Below, piece by piece: positions 1 to 10,302 of a stretch of DNA of 64,000 nucleotides. The stretch comes from Eulemur rufifrons. Lineage: Eukaryota > Chordata > Mammalia > Primates > Lemuridae. Location of the stretch: the NCBI RefSeq assembly GCF_041146395.1, contig NW_027182934.1:371001-435000 (forward strand). The letters run 5' to 3'. Position numbers and translations under genes: made by a program. Within the stretch, counting starts at the first letter, position 1. Every line of letters starts with the position of its first letter. The notes below the pieces were generated by a model. The model saw nothing but the letters and a program-made list of their open reading frames with translations. It made no database searches and was not told where the DNA came from.

Positions 1-705
1 GCATTAGGCTGGGGGGAGGTTAGGGGGCTGGGATTGTCACCGGGAACCCACTGTATCGGACTCTGGGTATGGGCCCGTGGATTTCATGCAGGACACAGTG
101 GTAGAGCCTCCTTTCACACATGGCACGGGAGGATTGCAGGCTTTCTAAACTCTAAGAAAGCAAGAAGTCTGAGAATTAGATTTAGGGTTAGGATTATGGT
201 TAGGGTTCAGGATGAAGTGTAGTGTTATGGTGAGGGGATAGGGTTACAGATTAGGGTTACGGTTTAAGGTTACTGTTAGGTTTAACGGTTACAGTTCGTT
301 TTGGGGTTGAGGTTTGCGGATAGGGTTAAGATGAGGGGTCAGGGTTTGGTACAGGGTTAGGGTTGTGTTCGGTTTAGGGTTGAAGATTAGGATTAGGGTT
401 AGGATTAAAGGTTAGCATGAGAGTTAACGGTTAAGATTAAGGTTAAGGGTTAGGGTTAGGGTTTAGGTTTAGGGTTAAGGGTTAGGGTTAGTTTTAGGGT
501 TAGAGTTATGTGTTAGGGTTTGTGTTAGAGGTTAGGGTTAGGTTTACTGTTCGTGGTTAGAGTTACGTTTAAGGGTTAGCATTAGGGTTAGGGATTAGGT
601 TTAGGGTAAGTGTTTAGAGTTAGTGTTGGGCTTTAGGCTCGGGGCTTAGGTTCAGGGTCAGAGGTTAGGGTTGGTGGTAGGGCTTAGATTTAGCGGTCAG
701 TTTAA

Positions 706-890
706 GGGCACAGGACCTGGTTAATCTACGGTGAGAGGGGTGTGGTCGGAGTCACCACAAAAGCACAACATCATTCCCTGGGCCTTGGGACAAAACCTAC
801 GTGCAGGACTCAGGCAGAGCCTCATCTCACACATGGCATGGCTGTATTGTAGGCTTGCTTCACTCTGGGAATGGAAGTAGTGTGAGAATT
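706..890 (+). repeat. Island A, reference copy
   Basis: This non-telomeric segment of about 185 bp lies inside the TTAGGG-like sequence. It runs from GGGCACAGGACCTGGTTAAT to GTGTGAGAATTAGGGTT, where telomere-like sequence resumes. Its 3' third (847-890) contains TTGTAGGCTTGCT, ACTCT, ATGGAAG and AGTGTGAGA, which match the core of the 95-bp satellite beyond 42.8 kb. It also resembles the 3' half of the B islands (ATGCAGGAC, CACACATGGCA, TGTAGGCTT), so A and B look like diverged relatives. The same island lies at the same offset in copies 2-6 (starts near 4,140, 7,574, 11,008, 14,442 and 17,876). Confidence 0.9.
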
Positions 891-1507
891 AGGGTTAGGT
901 TTGGGGTTAGGGGTTTCGAGTTAGGGGTTAGGTTTCGAGTCAGGGTCAGGTGCTAGGGATTAGTGGTTAGGTTTAGAGTTAGTGTTAGGGGTTAGGTGTT
1001 AAGTCTGGGTTGGGGGCCAGGGTTAGGTTTAGGGTTGGGGTTAGCGTTAGGGTTAGGGGTTAGGGTTAAGGGATAGGGTTAGGGTTAAGGGTTAGGCTTA
1101 GGGTTAGGGTTCAGGGTTAGGGTTAAGGTTTAGGGTTAGAGTCAGGGTTAAGTGTCAGGGTGAGGCTTAACAGTTAGGGTTAGGGTTAGGGGGTTAGGAA
1201 TAGGGTTAGGGTTAAGGGTTAGGTTTATGGTTCAGGTTTAAGGTTAGGATTAGGGGTTAGGGTTAGTGTTAACTGTAGGTCAGTGTTGGGGTTAGATCTC
1301 TAGGCATTAGCGTATAGGTTAGGGTTAGGGTTAAGTAGGGTTATGTTTAATGGTTAGGATTGGGATTAGCGTTAAGGGTTAGGGTTAAGCTTTAGGGGTT
1401 ATGACTAAGGATCAATGGTTAGGGTTATTTTTAGGCGTAGGGTTAGGGTAAGGGTTTTAGGGTTAGTGTTAGTGTTGTCGGTAGGGTTAAGGTTAGGGTT
1501 GGCGTTT

Positions 1508-1910
1508 CAGAATTAGGGATTAGGTGTTATGGTTATGGCTAGGAGTTAGGGTTAGAATTACGGTATAGGGCTTGTTCTCAGGGTGTCATGCATTATCGTT
1601 AAGATAAGGGGTTAAGTTAGGGTTAGGGTGAGGTTTACGTGTTAAGGTGAGCAGTAGGATCAGGGTTAGGTGTTATGTTCTGGGTTAGGGTTATGGGTGT
1701 GGGGTAGGGTTTATGCTTAGGGCACGGGCCCTGTATGCACTAGGAGGCGAAGTTAGGGGTCTGTGATGGTCGCTGGGAGCCCACTCTATCGTACGCAGTG
1801 TATGGGCCTCTGGGTTTCATGCAGGACACTGTGGCAGAGCGGGCTTTCATGCATGGCTTAGTAGGATTGTAGGCTTTCAAAACTCTGAGAAAGCAAGTCT
1901 GAGAATTAGA
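1508..1910 (+). repeat. Leader plus island B2, reference copy
   Basis: This is a composite module. The leader of about 200 bp (AGAATTAGGGATTAGG through GTGAGGTTTACGTGTTAAGG) is only loosely telomere-like. The island of about 200 bp runs from TTATGCTTAGGGCACGGGCC to GTCTGAGAATTAGA. The same module recurs 522 bp downstream as B3 and again as B1, so each unit carries three B modules. B2 lacks a few bases (GAA) in the AAGCAAGAAGTCTGAG stretch that B1 and B3 carry. Its function is unknown. Confidence 0.88.
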
Positions 1911-2030
1911 TTTAGGGTTAGGATTACGGTACGGTTTAGGGATGAAGATTAGCGATAGGGTGAGGGCTTAGGGTTAGGGGTTAGGGTTAGGGTTAGGGTT
2001 GTTGGCAGGGTGAAGGTTAGGGTTGGCATT

Positions 2031-2440
2031 TTAGAATTAGGGATGAGGTGTTAGGGTTATGGCTAGGGGTTAGGATTAGAATTATGGGATAGGGCTTCTT
2101 CTCAGGGTGTTATGCATTAAGGTTAAGATAAGGGGATAAGTTAGGGTTACGGGGAGGTTTATGTTTTAAGGTGAGCAATAGGATCAGGGTCAGGTGCTAT
2201 GTTCAGGGTGAGGGTTATCTGTTAGGGGTAGTGTTTATACTTAGCGTACAGGCCCTGTCTGCACTGGGCGGGAGGCTGGGGTTAGGGGGATGGGATTGTC
2301 CCCGGGAACCCACTCTATCATACGCTAGGTATGGGCTCCTGGTTTCATGCAAGAGAGAGCTGCAGAGCCCCCTTTTACTCACGGCATGGGAGGATTTTAG
2401 GCTTTCTAAACTCTAAGAAAGCAAGAAGTCCGAGAATTAG
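2031..2440 (+). repeat. Leader plus island B3, reference copy
   Basis: This is the second B module of the unit, 522 bp after B2 and in the same orientation. The island proper is about 2,234-2,440 (TTTATACTTAGCGTACAGGC to GTCCGAGAATTAG). It differs from B1 and B2 by AAGAGAGAGCTGCAGAGCC in place of AGGACACAGTGGTAGAGCC. The short B2-B3 spacing compared with B3-B1 (1,174 bp) suggests a local tandem duplication within the unit. Confidence 0.87.
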
Positions 2441-3195
2441 ATTTAGGGGTAGGATTATGATAATGTTTAGGGTTAGGGTTAGTGTTAAGGTGGGGTCTTA
2501 GGGTTAGGGGTTAGGGTTAGAGGTTAGTGTTAGGTGTAACAGTTACAGTTAGGTTTATGGTTAAGTTTCAGGGTTAGGGTTAAGGTTTGGGTTTAGCGTT
2601 TGGCACAGGGTTAGGCTTCAGTGTTAGCTTTATGGTTAAAGATTAGGATTAGGGTTAGTGTGAGGGTTAATGGTAAGGGTCAAGATTAAGGGTTAGGGTT
2701 GGGGTTAGGGTTAGGTTTAGGGTTAGGGCTTAGGGTTAGGGGATAGGATTAGGGTTAAGTGTTGGGCTTATGGTTAGGGTTAAGGTTTAGTGTTAGGGTT
2801 AATGTTTAGTGTTATGGTCCAGTTTAAGTGTTAGGGTGAGGGTTAACAGTTAGGATTAGGCTTAGGGGTTAGGGATATAGTGAAGGTTCAGTGTTAGGGT
2901 TAGGTTTAGGGTTCAGGGTTAGGGTTAGTTTTAGGGGTTATGGTTAGGGTTAGGTGTTAGGTTAGTGTCAGGGTTAGGTCTAGTCGTGAGGGTAAGGTTT
3001 AGGGTTAGCTTTAAGAGCTAGGGTTAGGTTTAATGGTTAGGATTAGGATTACGGTTAAAGGTTAGGGTAATGCTCAGGGGTTAGGGTGAAGGGTGAAGGG
3101 TTAGGGCTTTTGTTAGGCATAGCGTTGGGGTTAGAACTAAGGGTTCCTGTCAGTGTTAGGGTTGTAGGCAGCGTTACGGTTAGGCTTAGCGGTGG

Positions 3196-3614
3196 AGAAT
3201 TAGGGTTAGGGATTAGGTGTTACAGTTATGACTAGGAGATAGGGTTAGAATTATGGGATAGGGGATGTTCTCAGGGAATGGGTTATGCATTAACGTTACG
3301 TTAAGAGGTTAAAGTTAGGCTCACGGTGAGGTTTACGTGTTAAGGGGAGAAATAGGAACAGGGTTAGGTGCCATGTTCAGGGTTAGGGTTATCTGTTAAA
3401 GGTATCATTTATGCTTAGCGCACGGGCCCTGTCGGCATTAGGCTGGGGGGAGGTTAGGGGGCTGGGATTGTCACCGGGAACCCACTGTATCGGACTCTGG
3501 GTATGGGCCCGTGGATTTCATGCAGGACACAGTGGTAGAGCCTCCTTTCACACATGGCACGGGAGGATTGCAGGCTTTCTAAACTCTAAGAAAGCAAGAA
3601 GTCTGAGAATTAGA
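3196..3614 (+). repeat. Leader plus island B1, reference copy
   Basis: This third B module spans the point where the window's first unit repeats. The island proper is about 3,408-3,614. It carries GGCTGGGGGGAGG, a G-run that varies in length in diverged copies, and the GGCTTTCTAAACTCTAAG block shared by all B islands. The equivalents in later copies start near 6,842, 10,276, 13,710, 17,144 and 20,578. Confidence 0.88.
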
Positions 3615-6600
3615 TTTAGGGTTAGGATTATGGTTAGGGTTCAGGATGAAGTGTAGTGTTATGGTGAGGGGATAGGGTTACAGATTAGGGTTACGGTTTA
3701 AGGTTACTGTTAGGTTTAACGGTTACAGTTCGTTTTGGGGTTGAGGTTTGCGGATAGGGTTAAGATGAGGGGTCAGGGTTTGGTACAGGGTTAGGGTTGT
3801 GTTCGGTTTAGGGTTGAAGATTAGGATTAGGGTTAGGATTAAAGGTTAGCATGAGAGTTAACGGTTAAGATTAAGGTTAAGGGTTAGGGTTAGGGTTTAG
3901 GTTTAGGGTTAAGGGTTAGGGTTAGTTTTAGGGTTAGAGTTATGTGTTAGGGTTTGTGTTAGAGGTTAGGGTTAGGTTTACTGTTCGTGGTTAGAGTTAC
4001 GTTTAAGGGTTAGCATTAGGGTTAGGGATTAGGTTTAGGGTAAGTGTTTAGAGTTAGTGTTGGGCTTTAGGCTCGGGGCTTAGGTTCAGGGTCAGAGGTT
4101 AGGGTTGGTGGTAGGGCTTAGATTTAGCGGTCAGTTTAAGGGCACAGGACCTGGTTAATCTACGGTGAGAGGGGTGTGGTCGGAGTCACCACAAAAGCAC
4201 AACATCATTCCCTGGGCCTTGGGACAAAACCTACGTGCAGGACTCAGGCAGAGCCTCATCTCACACATGGCATGGCTGTATTGTAGGCTTGCTTCACTCT
4301 GGGAATGGAAGTAGTGTGAGAATTAGGGTTAGGTTTGGGGTTAGGGGTTTCGAGTTAGGGGTTAGGTTTCGAGTCAGGGTCAGGTGCTAGGGATTAGTGG
4401 TTAGGTTTAGAGTTAGTGTTAGGGGTTAGGTGTTAAGTCTGGGTTGGGGGCCAGGGTTAGGTTTAGGGTTGGGGTTAGCGTTAGGGTTAGGGGTTAGGGT
4501 TAAGGGATAGGGTTAGGGTTAAGGGTTAGGCTTAGGGTTAGGGTTCAGGGTTAGGGTTAAGGTTTAGGGTTAGAGTCAGGGTTAAGTGTTAGGGTGAGGC
4601 TTAACAGTTAGGGTTAGGGTTAGGGGGTTAGGAATAGGGTTAGGGTTAAGGGTTAGGTTTATGGTTCAGGTTTAAGGTTAGGATTAGGGGTTAGGGTTAG
4701 TGTTAACTGTAGGTCAGTGTTGGGGTTAGATCTCTAGGCATTAGCGTATAGGTTAGGGTTAGGGTTAAGTAGGGTTATGTTTAATGGTTAGGATTGGGAT
4801 TAGCGTTAAGGGTTAGGGTTAAGCTTTAGGGGTTATGACTAAGGATCAATGGTTAGGGTTATTTTTAGGCGTAGGGTTAGGGTAAGGGTTTTAGGGTTAG
4901 TGTTAGTGTTGTCGGTAGGGTTAAGGTTAGGGTTGGCGTTTCAGAATTAGGGATTAGGTGTTATGGTTATGGCTAGGAGTTAGGGTTAGAATTACGGTAT
5001 AGGGCTTGTTCTCAGGGTGTCATGCATTATCGTTAAGATAAGGGGTTAAGTTAGGGTTAGGGTGAGGTTTACGTGTTAAGGTGAGCAGTAGGATCAGGGT
5101 TAGGTGTTATGTTCTGGGTTAGGGTTATGGGTGTGGGGTAGGGTTTATGCTTAGGGCACGGGCCCTGTATGCACTAGGAGGCGAAGTTAGGGGTCTGTGA
5201 TGGTCGCTGGGAGCCCACTCTATCGTACGCAGTGTATGGGCCTCTGGGTTTCATGCAGGACACTGTGGCAGAGCGGGCTTTCATGCATGGCTTAGTAGGA
5301 TTGTAGGCTTTCAAAACTCTGAGAAAGCAAGTCTGAGAATTAGATTTAGGGTTAGGATTACGGTACGGTTTAGGGATGAAGATTAGCGATAGGGTGAGGG
5401 CTTAGGGTTAGGGGTTAGGGTTAGGGTTAGGGTTGTTGGCAGGGTGAAGGTTAGGGTTGGCATTTTAGAATTAGGGATGAGGTGTTAGGGTTATGGCTAG
5501 GGGTTAGGATTAGAATTATGGGATAGGGCTTCTTCTCAGGGTGTTATGCATTAAGGTTAAGATAAGGGGATAAGTTAGGGTTACGGGGAGGTTTATGTTT
5601 TAAGGTGAGCAATAGGATCAGGGTCAGGTGCTATGTTCAGGGTGAGGGTTATCTGTTAGGGGTAGTGTTTATACTTAGCGTACAGGCCCTGTCTGCACTG
5701 GGCGGGAGGCTGGGGTTAGGGGGATGGGATTGTCCCCGGGAACCCACTCTATCATACGCTAGGTATGGGCTCCTGGTTTCATGCAAGAGAGAGCTGCAGA
5801 GCCCCCTTTTACTCACGGCATGGGAGGATTTTAGGCTTTCTAAACTCTAAGAAAGCAAGAAGTCCGAGAATTAGATTTAGGGGTAGGATTATGATAATGT
5901 TTAGGGTTAGGGTTAGTGTTAAGGTGGGGTCTTAGGGTTAGGGGTTAGGGTTAGAGGTTAGTGTTAGGTGTAACAGTTACAGTTAGGTTTATGGTTAAGT
6001 TTCAGGGTTAGGGTTAAGGTTTGGGTTTAGCGTTTGGCACAGGGTTAGGCTTCAGTGTTAGCTTTATGGTTAAAGATTAGGATTAGGGTTAGTGTGAGGG
6101 TTAATGGTAAGGGTCAAGATTAAGGGTTAGGGTTGGGGTTAGGGTTAGGTTTAGGGTTAGGGCTTAGGGTTAGGGGATAGGATTAGGGTTAAGTGTTGGG
6201 CTTATGGTTAGGGTTAAGGTTTAGTGTTAGGGTTAATGTTTAGTGTTATGGTCCAGTTTAAGTGTTAGGGTGAGGGTTAACAGTTAGGATTAGGCTTAGG
6301 GGTTAGGGATATAGTGAAGGTTCAGTGTTAGGGTTAGGTTTAGGGTTCAGGGTTAGGGTTAGTTTTAGGGGTTATGGTTAGGGTTAGGTGTTAGGTTAGT
6401 GTCAGGGTTAGGTCTAGTCGTGAGGGTAAGGTTTAGGGTTAGCTTTAAGAGCTAGGGTTAGGTTTAATGGTTAGGATTAGGATTACGGTTAAAGGTTAGG
6501 GTAATGCTCAGGGGTTAGGGTGAAGGGTGAAGGGTTAGGGCTTTTGTTAGGCATAGCGTTGGGGTTAGAACTAAGGGTTCCTGTCAGTGTTAGGGTTGTA

Positions 6601-6868
6601 GGCAGCGTTACGGTTAGGCTTAGCGGTGGAGAATTAGGGTTAGGGATTAGGTGTTACAGTTATGACTAGGAGATAGGGTTAGAATTATGGGATAGGGGAT
6701 GTTCTCAGGGAATGGGTTATGCATTAACGTTACGTTAAGAGGTTAAAGTTAGGCTCACGGTGAGGTTTACGTGTTAAGGGGAGAAATAGGAACAGGGTTA
6801 GGTGCCATGTTCAGGGTTAGGGTTATCTGTTAAAGGTATCATTTATGCTTAGCGCACGGGCCCTGTCG
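3435..6868 (+). repeat. 3,434-bp unit, copy 2
   Basis: This copy is essentially identical to copy 1 across all 3,434 bases. The one difference I found is T at 4,590 (unit position 1,156), which is C in copy 1. Island order, spacing and the TTAGGG-like filler are unchanged. Confidence 0.95.
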
Positions 6869-9800
6869 GCATTAGGCTGGGGGGAGGTTAGGGGGCTGGG
6901 ATTGTCACCGGGAACCCACTGTATCGGACTCTGGGTATGGGCCCGTGGATTTCATGCAGGACACAGTGGTAGAGCCTCCTTTCACACATGGCACGGGAGG
7001 ATTGCAGGCTTTCTAAACTCTAAGAAAGCAAGAAGTCTGAGAATTAGATTTAGGGTTAGGATTATGGTTAGGGTTCAGGATGAAGTGTAGTGTTATGGTG
7101 AGGGGATAGGGTTACAGATTAGGGTTACGGTTTAAGGTTACTGTTAGGTTTAACGGTTACAGTTCGTTTTGGGGTTGAGGTTTGCGGATAGGGTTAAGAT
7201 GAGGGGTCAGGGTTTGGTACAGGGTTAGGGTTGTGTTCGGTTTAGGGTTGAAGATTAGGATTAGGGTTAGGATTAAAGGTTAGCATGAGAGTTAACGGTT
7301 AAGATTAAGGTTAAGGGTTAGGGTTAGGGTTTAGGTTTAGGGTTAAGGGTTAGGGTTAGTTTTAGGGTTAGAGTTATGTGTTAGGGTTTGTGTTAGAGGT
7401 TAGGGTTAGGTTTACTGTTCGTGGTTAGAGTTACGTTTAAGGGTTAGCATTAGGGTTAGGGATTAGGTTTAGGGTAAGTGTTTAGAGTTAGTGTTGGGCT
7501 TTAGGCTCGGGGCTTAGGTTCAGGGTCAGAGGTTAGGGTTGGTGGTAGGGCTTAGATTTAGCGGTCAGTTTAAGGGCACAGGACCTGGTTAATCTACGGT
7601 GAGAGGGGTGTGGTCGGAGTCACCACAAAAGCACAACATCATTCCCTGGGCCTTGGGACAAAACCTACGTGCAGGACTCAGGCAGAGCCTCATCTCACAC
7701 ATGGCATGGCTGTATTGTAGGCTTGCTTCACTCTGGGAATGGAAGTAGTGTGAGAATTAGGGTTAGGTTTGGGGTTAGGGGTTTCGAGTTAGGGGTTAGG
7801 TTTCGAGTCAGGGTCAGGTGCTAGGGATTAGTGGTTAGGTTTAGAGTTAGTGTTAGGGGTTAGGTGTTAAGTCTGGGTTGGGGGCCAGGGTTAGGTTTAG
7901 GGTTGGGGTTAGCGTTTGGGTTAGGGGTTAGGGTTAAGGGATAGGGTTAGGGTTAAGGGTTAGGCTTAGGGTTAGGGTTCAGGGTTAGGGTTAAGGTTTA
8001 GGGTTAGAGTCAGGGTTAAGTGTTAGGGTGAGGCTTAACAGTTAGGGTTAGGGTTAGGGGGTTAGGAATAGGGTTAGGGTTAAGGGTTAGGTTTATGGTT
8101 CAGGTTTAAGGTTAGGATTAGGGGTTAGGGTTAGTGTTAACTGTAGGTCAGTGTTGGGGTTAGATCTCTAGGCATTAGCGTATAGGTTAGGGTTAGGGTT
8201 AAGTAGGGTTATGTTTAATGGTTAGGATTGGGATTAGCGTTAAGGGTTAGGGTTAAGCTTTAGGGGTTATGACTAAGGATCAATGGTTAGGGTTATTTTT
8301 AGGCGTAGGGTTAGGGTAAGGGTTTTAGGGTTAGTGTTAGTGTTGTCGGTAGGGTTAAGGTTAGGGTTGGCGTTTCAGAATTAGGGATTAGGTGTTATGG
8401 TTATGGCTAGGAGTTAGGGTTAGAATTACGGTATAGGGCTTGTTCTCAGGGTGTCATGCATTATCGTTAAGATAAGGGGTTAAGTTAGGGTTAGGGTGAG
8501 GTTTACGTGTTAAGGTGAGCAGTAGGATCAGGGTTAGGTGTTATGTTCTGGGTTAGGGTTATGGGTGTGGGGTAGGGTTTATGCTTAGGGCACGGGCCCT
8601 GTATGCACTAGGAGGCGAAGTTAGGGGTCTGTGATGGTCGCTGGGAGCCCACTCTATCGTACGCAGTGTATGGGCCTCTGGGTTTCATGCAGGACACTGT
8701 GGCAGAGCGGGCTTTCATGCATGGCTTAGTAGGATTGTAGGCTTTCAAAACTCTGAGAAAGCAAGTCTGAGAATTAGATTTAGGGTTAGGATTACGGTAC
8801 GGTTTAGGGATGAAGATTAGCGATAGGGTGAGGGCTTAGGGTTAGGGGTTAGGGTTAGGGTTAGGGTTGTTGGCAGGGTGAAGGTTAGGGTTGGCATTTT
8901 AGAATTAGGGATGAGGTGTTAGGGTTATGGCTAGGGGTTAGGATTAGAATTATGGGATAGGGCTTCTTCTCAGGGTGTTATGCATTAAGGTTAAGATAAG
9001 GGGATAAGTTAGGGTTACGGGGAGGTTTATGTTTTAAGGTGAGCAATAGGATCAGGGTCAGGTGCTATGTTCAGGGTGAGGGTTATCTGTTAGGGGTAGT
9101 GTTTATACTTAGCGTACAGGCCCTGTCTGCACTGGGCGGGAGGCTGGGGTTAGGGGGATGGGATTGTCCCCGGGAACCCACTCTATCATACGCTAGGTAT
9201 GGGCTCCTGGTTTCATGCAAGAGAGAGCTGCAGAGCCCCCTTTTACTCACGGCATGGGAGGATTTTAGGCTTTCTAAACTCTAAGAAAGCAAGAAGTCCG
9301 AGAATTAGATTTAGGGGTAGGATTATGATAATGTTTAGGGTTAGGGTTAGTGTTAAGGTGGGGTCTTAGGGTTAGGGGTTAGGGTTAGAGGTTAGTGTTA
9401 GGTGTAACAGTTACAGTTAGGTTTATGGTTAAGTTTCAGGGTTAGGGTTAAGGTTTGGGTTTAGCGTTTGGCACAGGGTTAGGCTTCAGTGTTAGCTTTA
9501 TGGTTAAAGATTAGGATTAGGGTTAGTGTGAGGGTTAATGGTAAGGGTCAAGATTAAGGGTTAGGGTTGGGGTTAGGGTTAGGTTTAGGGTTAGGGCTTA
9601 GGGTTAGGGGATAGGATTAGGGTTAAGTGTTGGGCTTATGGTTAGGGTTAAGGTTTAGTGTTAGGGTTAATGTTTAGTGTTATGGTCCAGTTTAAGTGTT
9701 AGGGTGAGGGTTAACAGTTAGGATTAGGCTTAGGGGTTAGGGATATAGTGAAGGTTCAGTGTTAGGGTTAGGTTTAGGGTTCAGGGTTAGGGTTAGTTTT

Positions 9801-10302
9801 AGGGGTTATGGTTAGGGTTAGGTGTTAGGTTAGTGTCAGGGTTAGGTCTAGTCGTGAGGGTAAGGTTTAGGGTTAGCTTTAAGAGCTAGGGTTAGGTTTA
9901 ATGGTTAGGATTAGGATTACGGTTAAAGGTTAGGGTAATGCTCAGGGGTTAGGGTGAAGGGTGAAGGGTTAGGGCTTTTGTTAGGCATAGCGTTGGGGTT
10001 AGAACTAAGGGTTCCTGTCAGTGTTAGGGTTGTAGGCAGCGTTACGGTTAGGCTTAGCGGTGGAGAATTAGGGTTAGGGATTAGGTGTTACAGTTATGAC
10101 TAGGAGATAGGGTTAGAATTATGGGATAGGGGATGTTCTCAGGGAATGGGTTATGCATTAACGTTACGTTAAGAGGTTAAAGTTAGGCTCACGGTGAGGT
10201 TTACGTGTTAAGGGGAGAAATAGGAACAGGGTTAGGTGCCATGTTCAGGGTTAGGGTTATCTGTTAAAGGTATCATTTATGCTTAGCGCACGGGCCCTGT
10301 CG
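6869..10302 (+). repeat. 3,434-bp unit, copy 3
   Basis: This copy has the same layout as copies 1 and 2. It has T at 7,917 (unit position 1,049), where copies 1, 2, 5 and 6 have A. Copy 4 shares this variant, which pairs copies 3 and 4. Confidence 0.95.

Larger units (their letters stand above)
1..3434 (+). repeat. 3,434-bp telomere-like satellite unit, copy 1
   Basis: The window opens about 26 bp inside a B island, and base 1 recurs at 3,435, giving a period of 3,434 bp. Most of the unit is degenerate TTAGGG with frequent TTTAGGG, TTAGGGG and TTAAGGG variants; perfect runs are only about three to five repeats long. Four non-telomeric islands interrupt it: the tail of B1 (1-180), A (706-890), B2 (1,712-1,910) and B3 (2,234-2,440), with the next B1 starting near 3,408. 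Each B island follows a semi-conserved leader of about 200 bp (near 1,508, 2,031 and 3,196). This copy has a private C at 1,156 where the others have T. No coding, RNA-gene or transposon signal is visible in it. Confidence 0.95.

Noticed and set aside
2171..2416. An 81-codon open frame repeated in every 3,434-bp unit (also 3,411-3,656 and equivalents), as a possible conserved small protein gene.
   Set aside because: The frames recur only because the DNA is almost identical. They cover the B island and run into TTAGGG-derived codons. In diverged copies the frame starts, stops and shifts freely, with no sign of protein-level conservation and no promoter or splice context.
706..2440. Islands A and B as transposable elements such as SINEs or LTR fragments.
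   Set aside because: I found no target-site duplications, poly-A tail, RNA polymerase III box pair or terminal repeats around them, and A and B merge gradually into telomere-like sequence. Their origin remains open.
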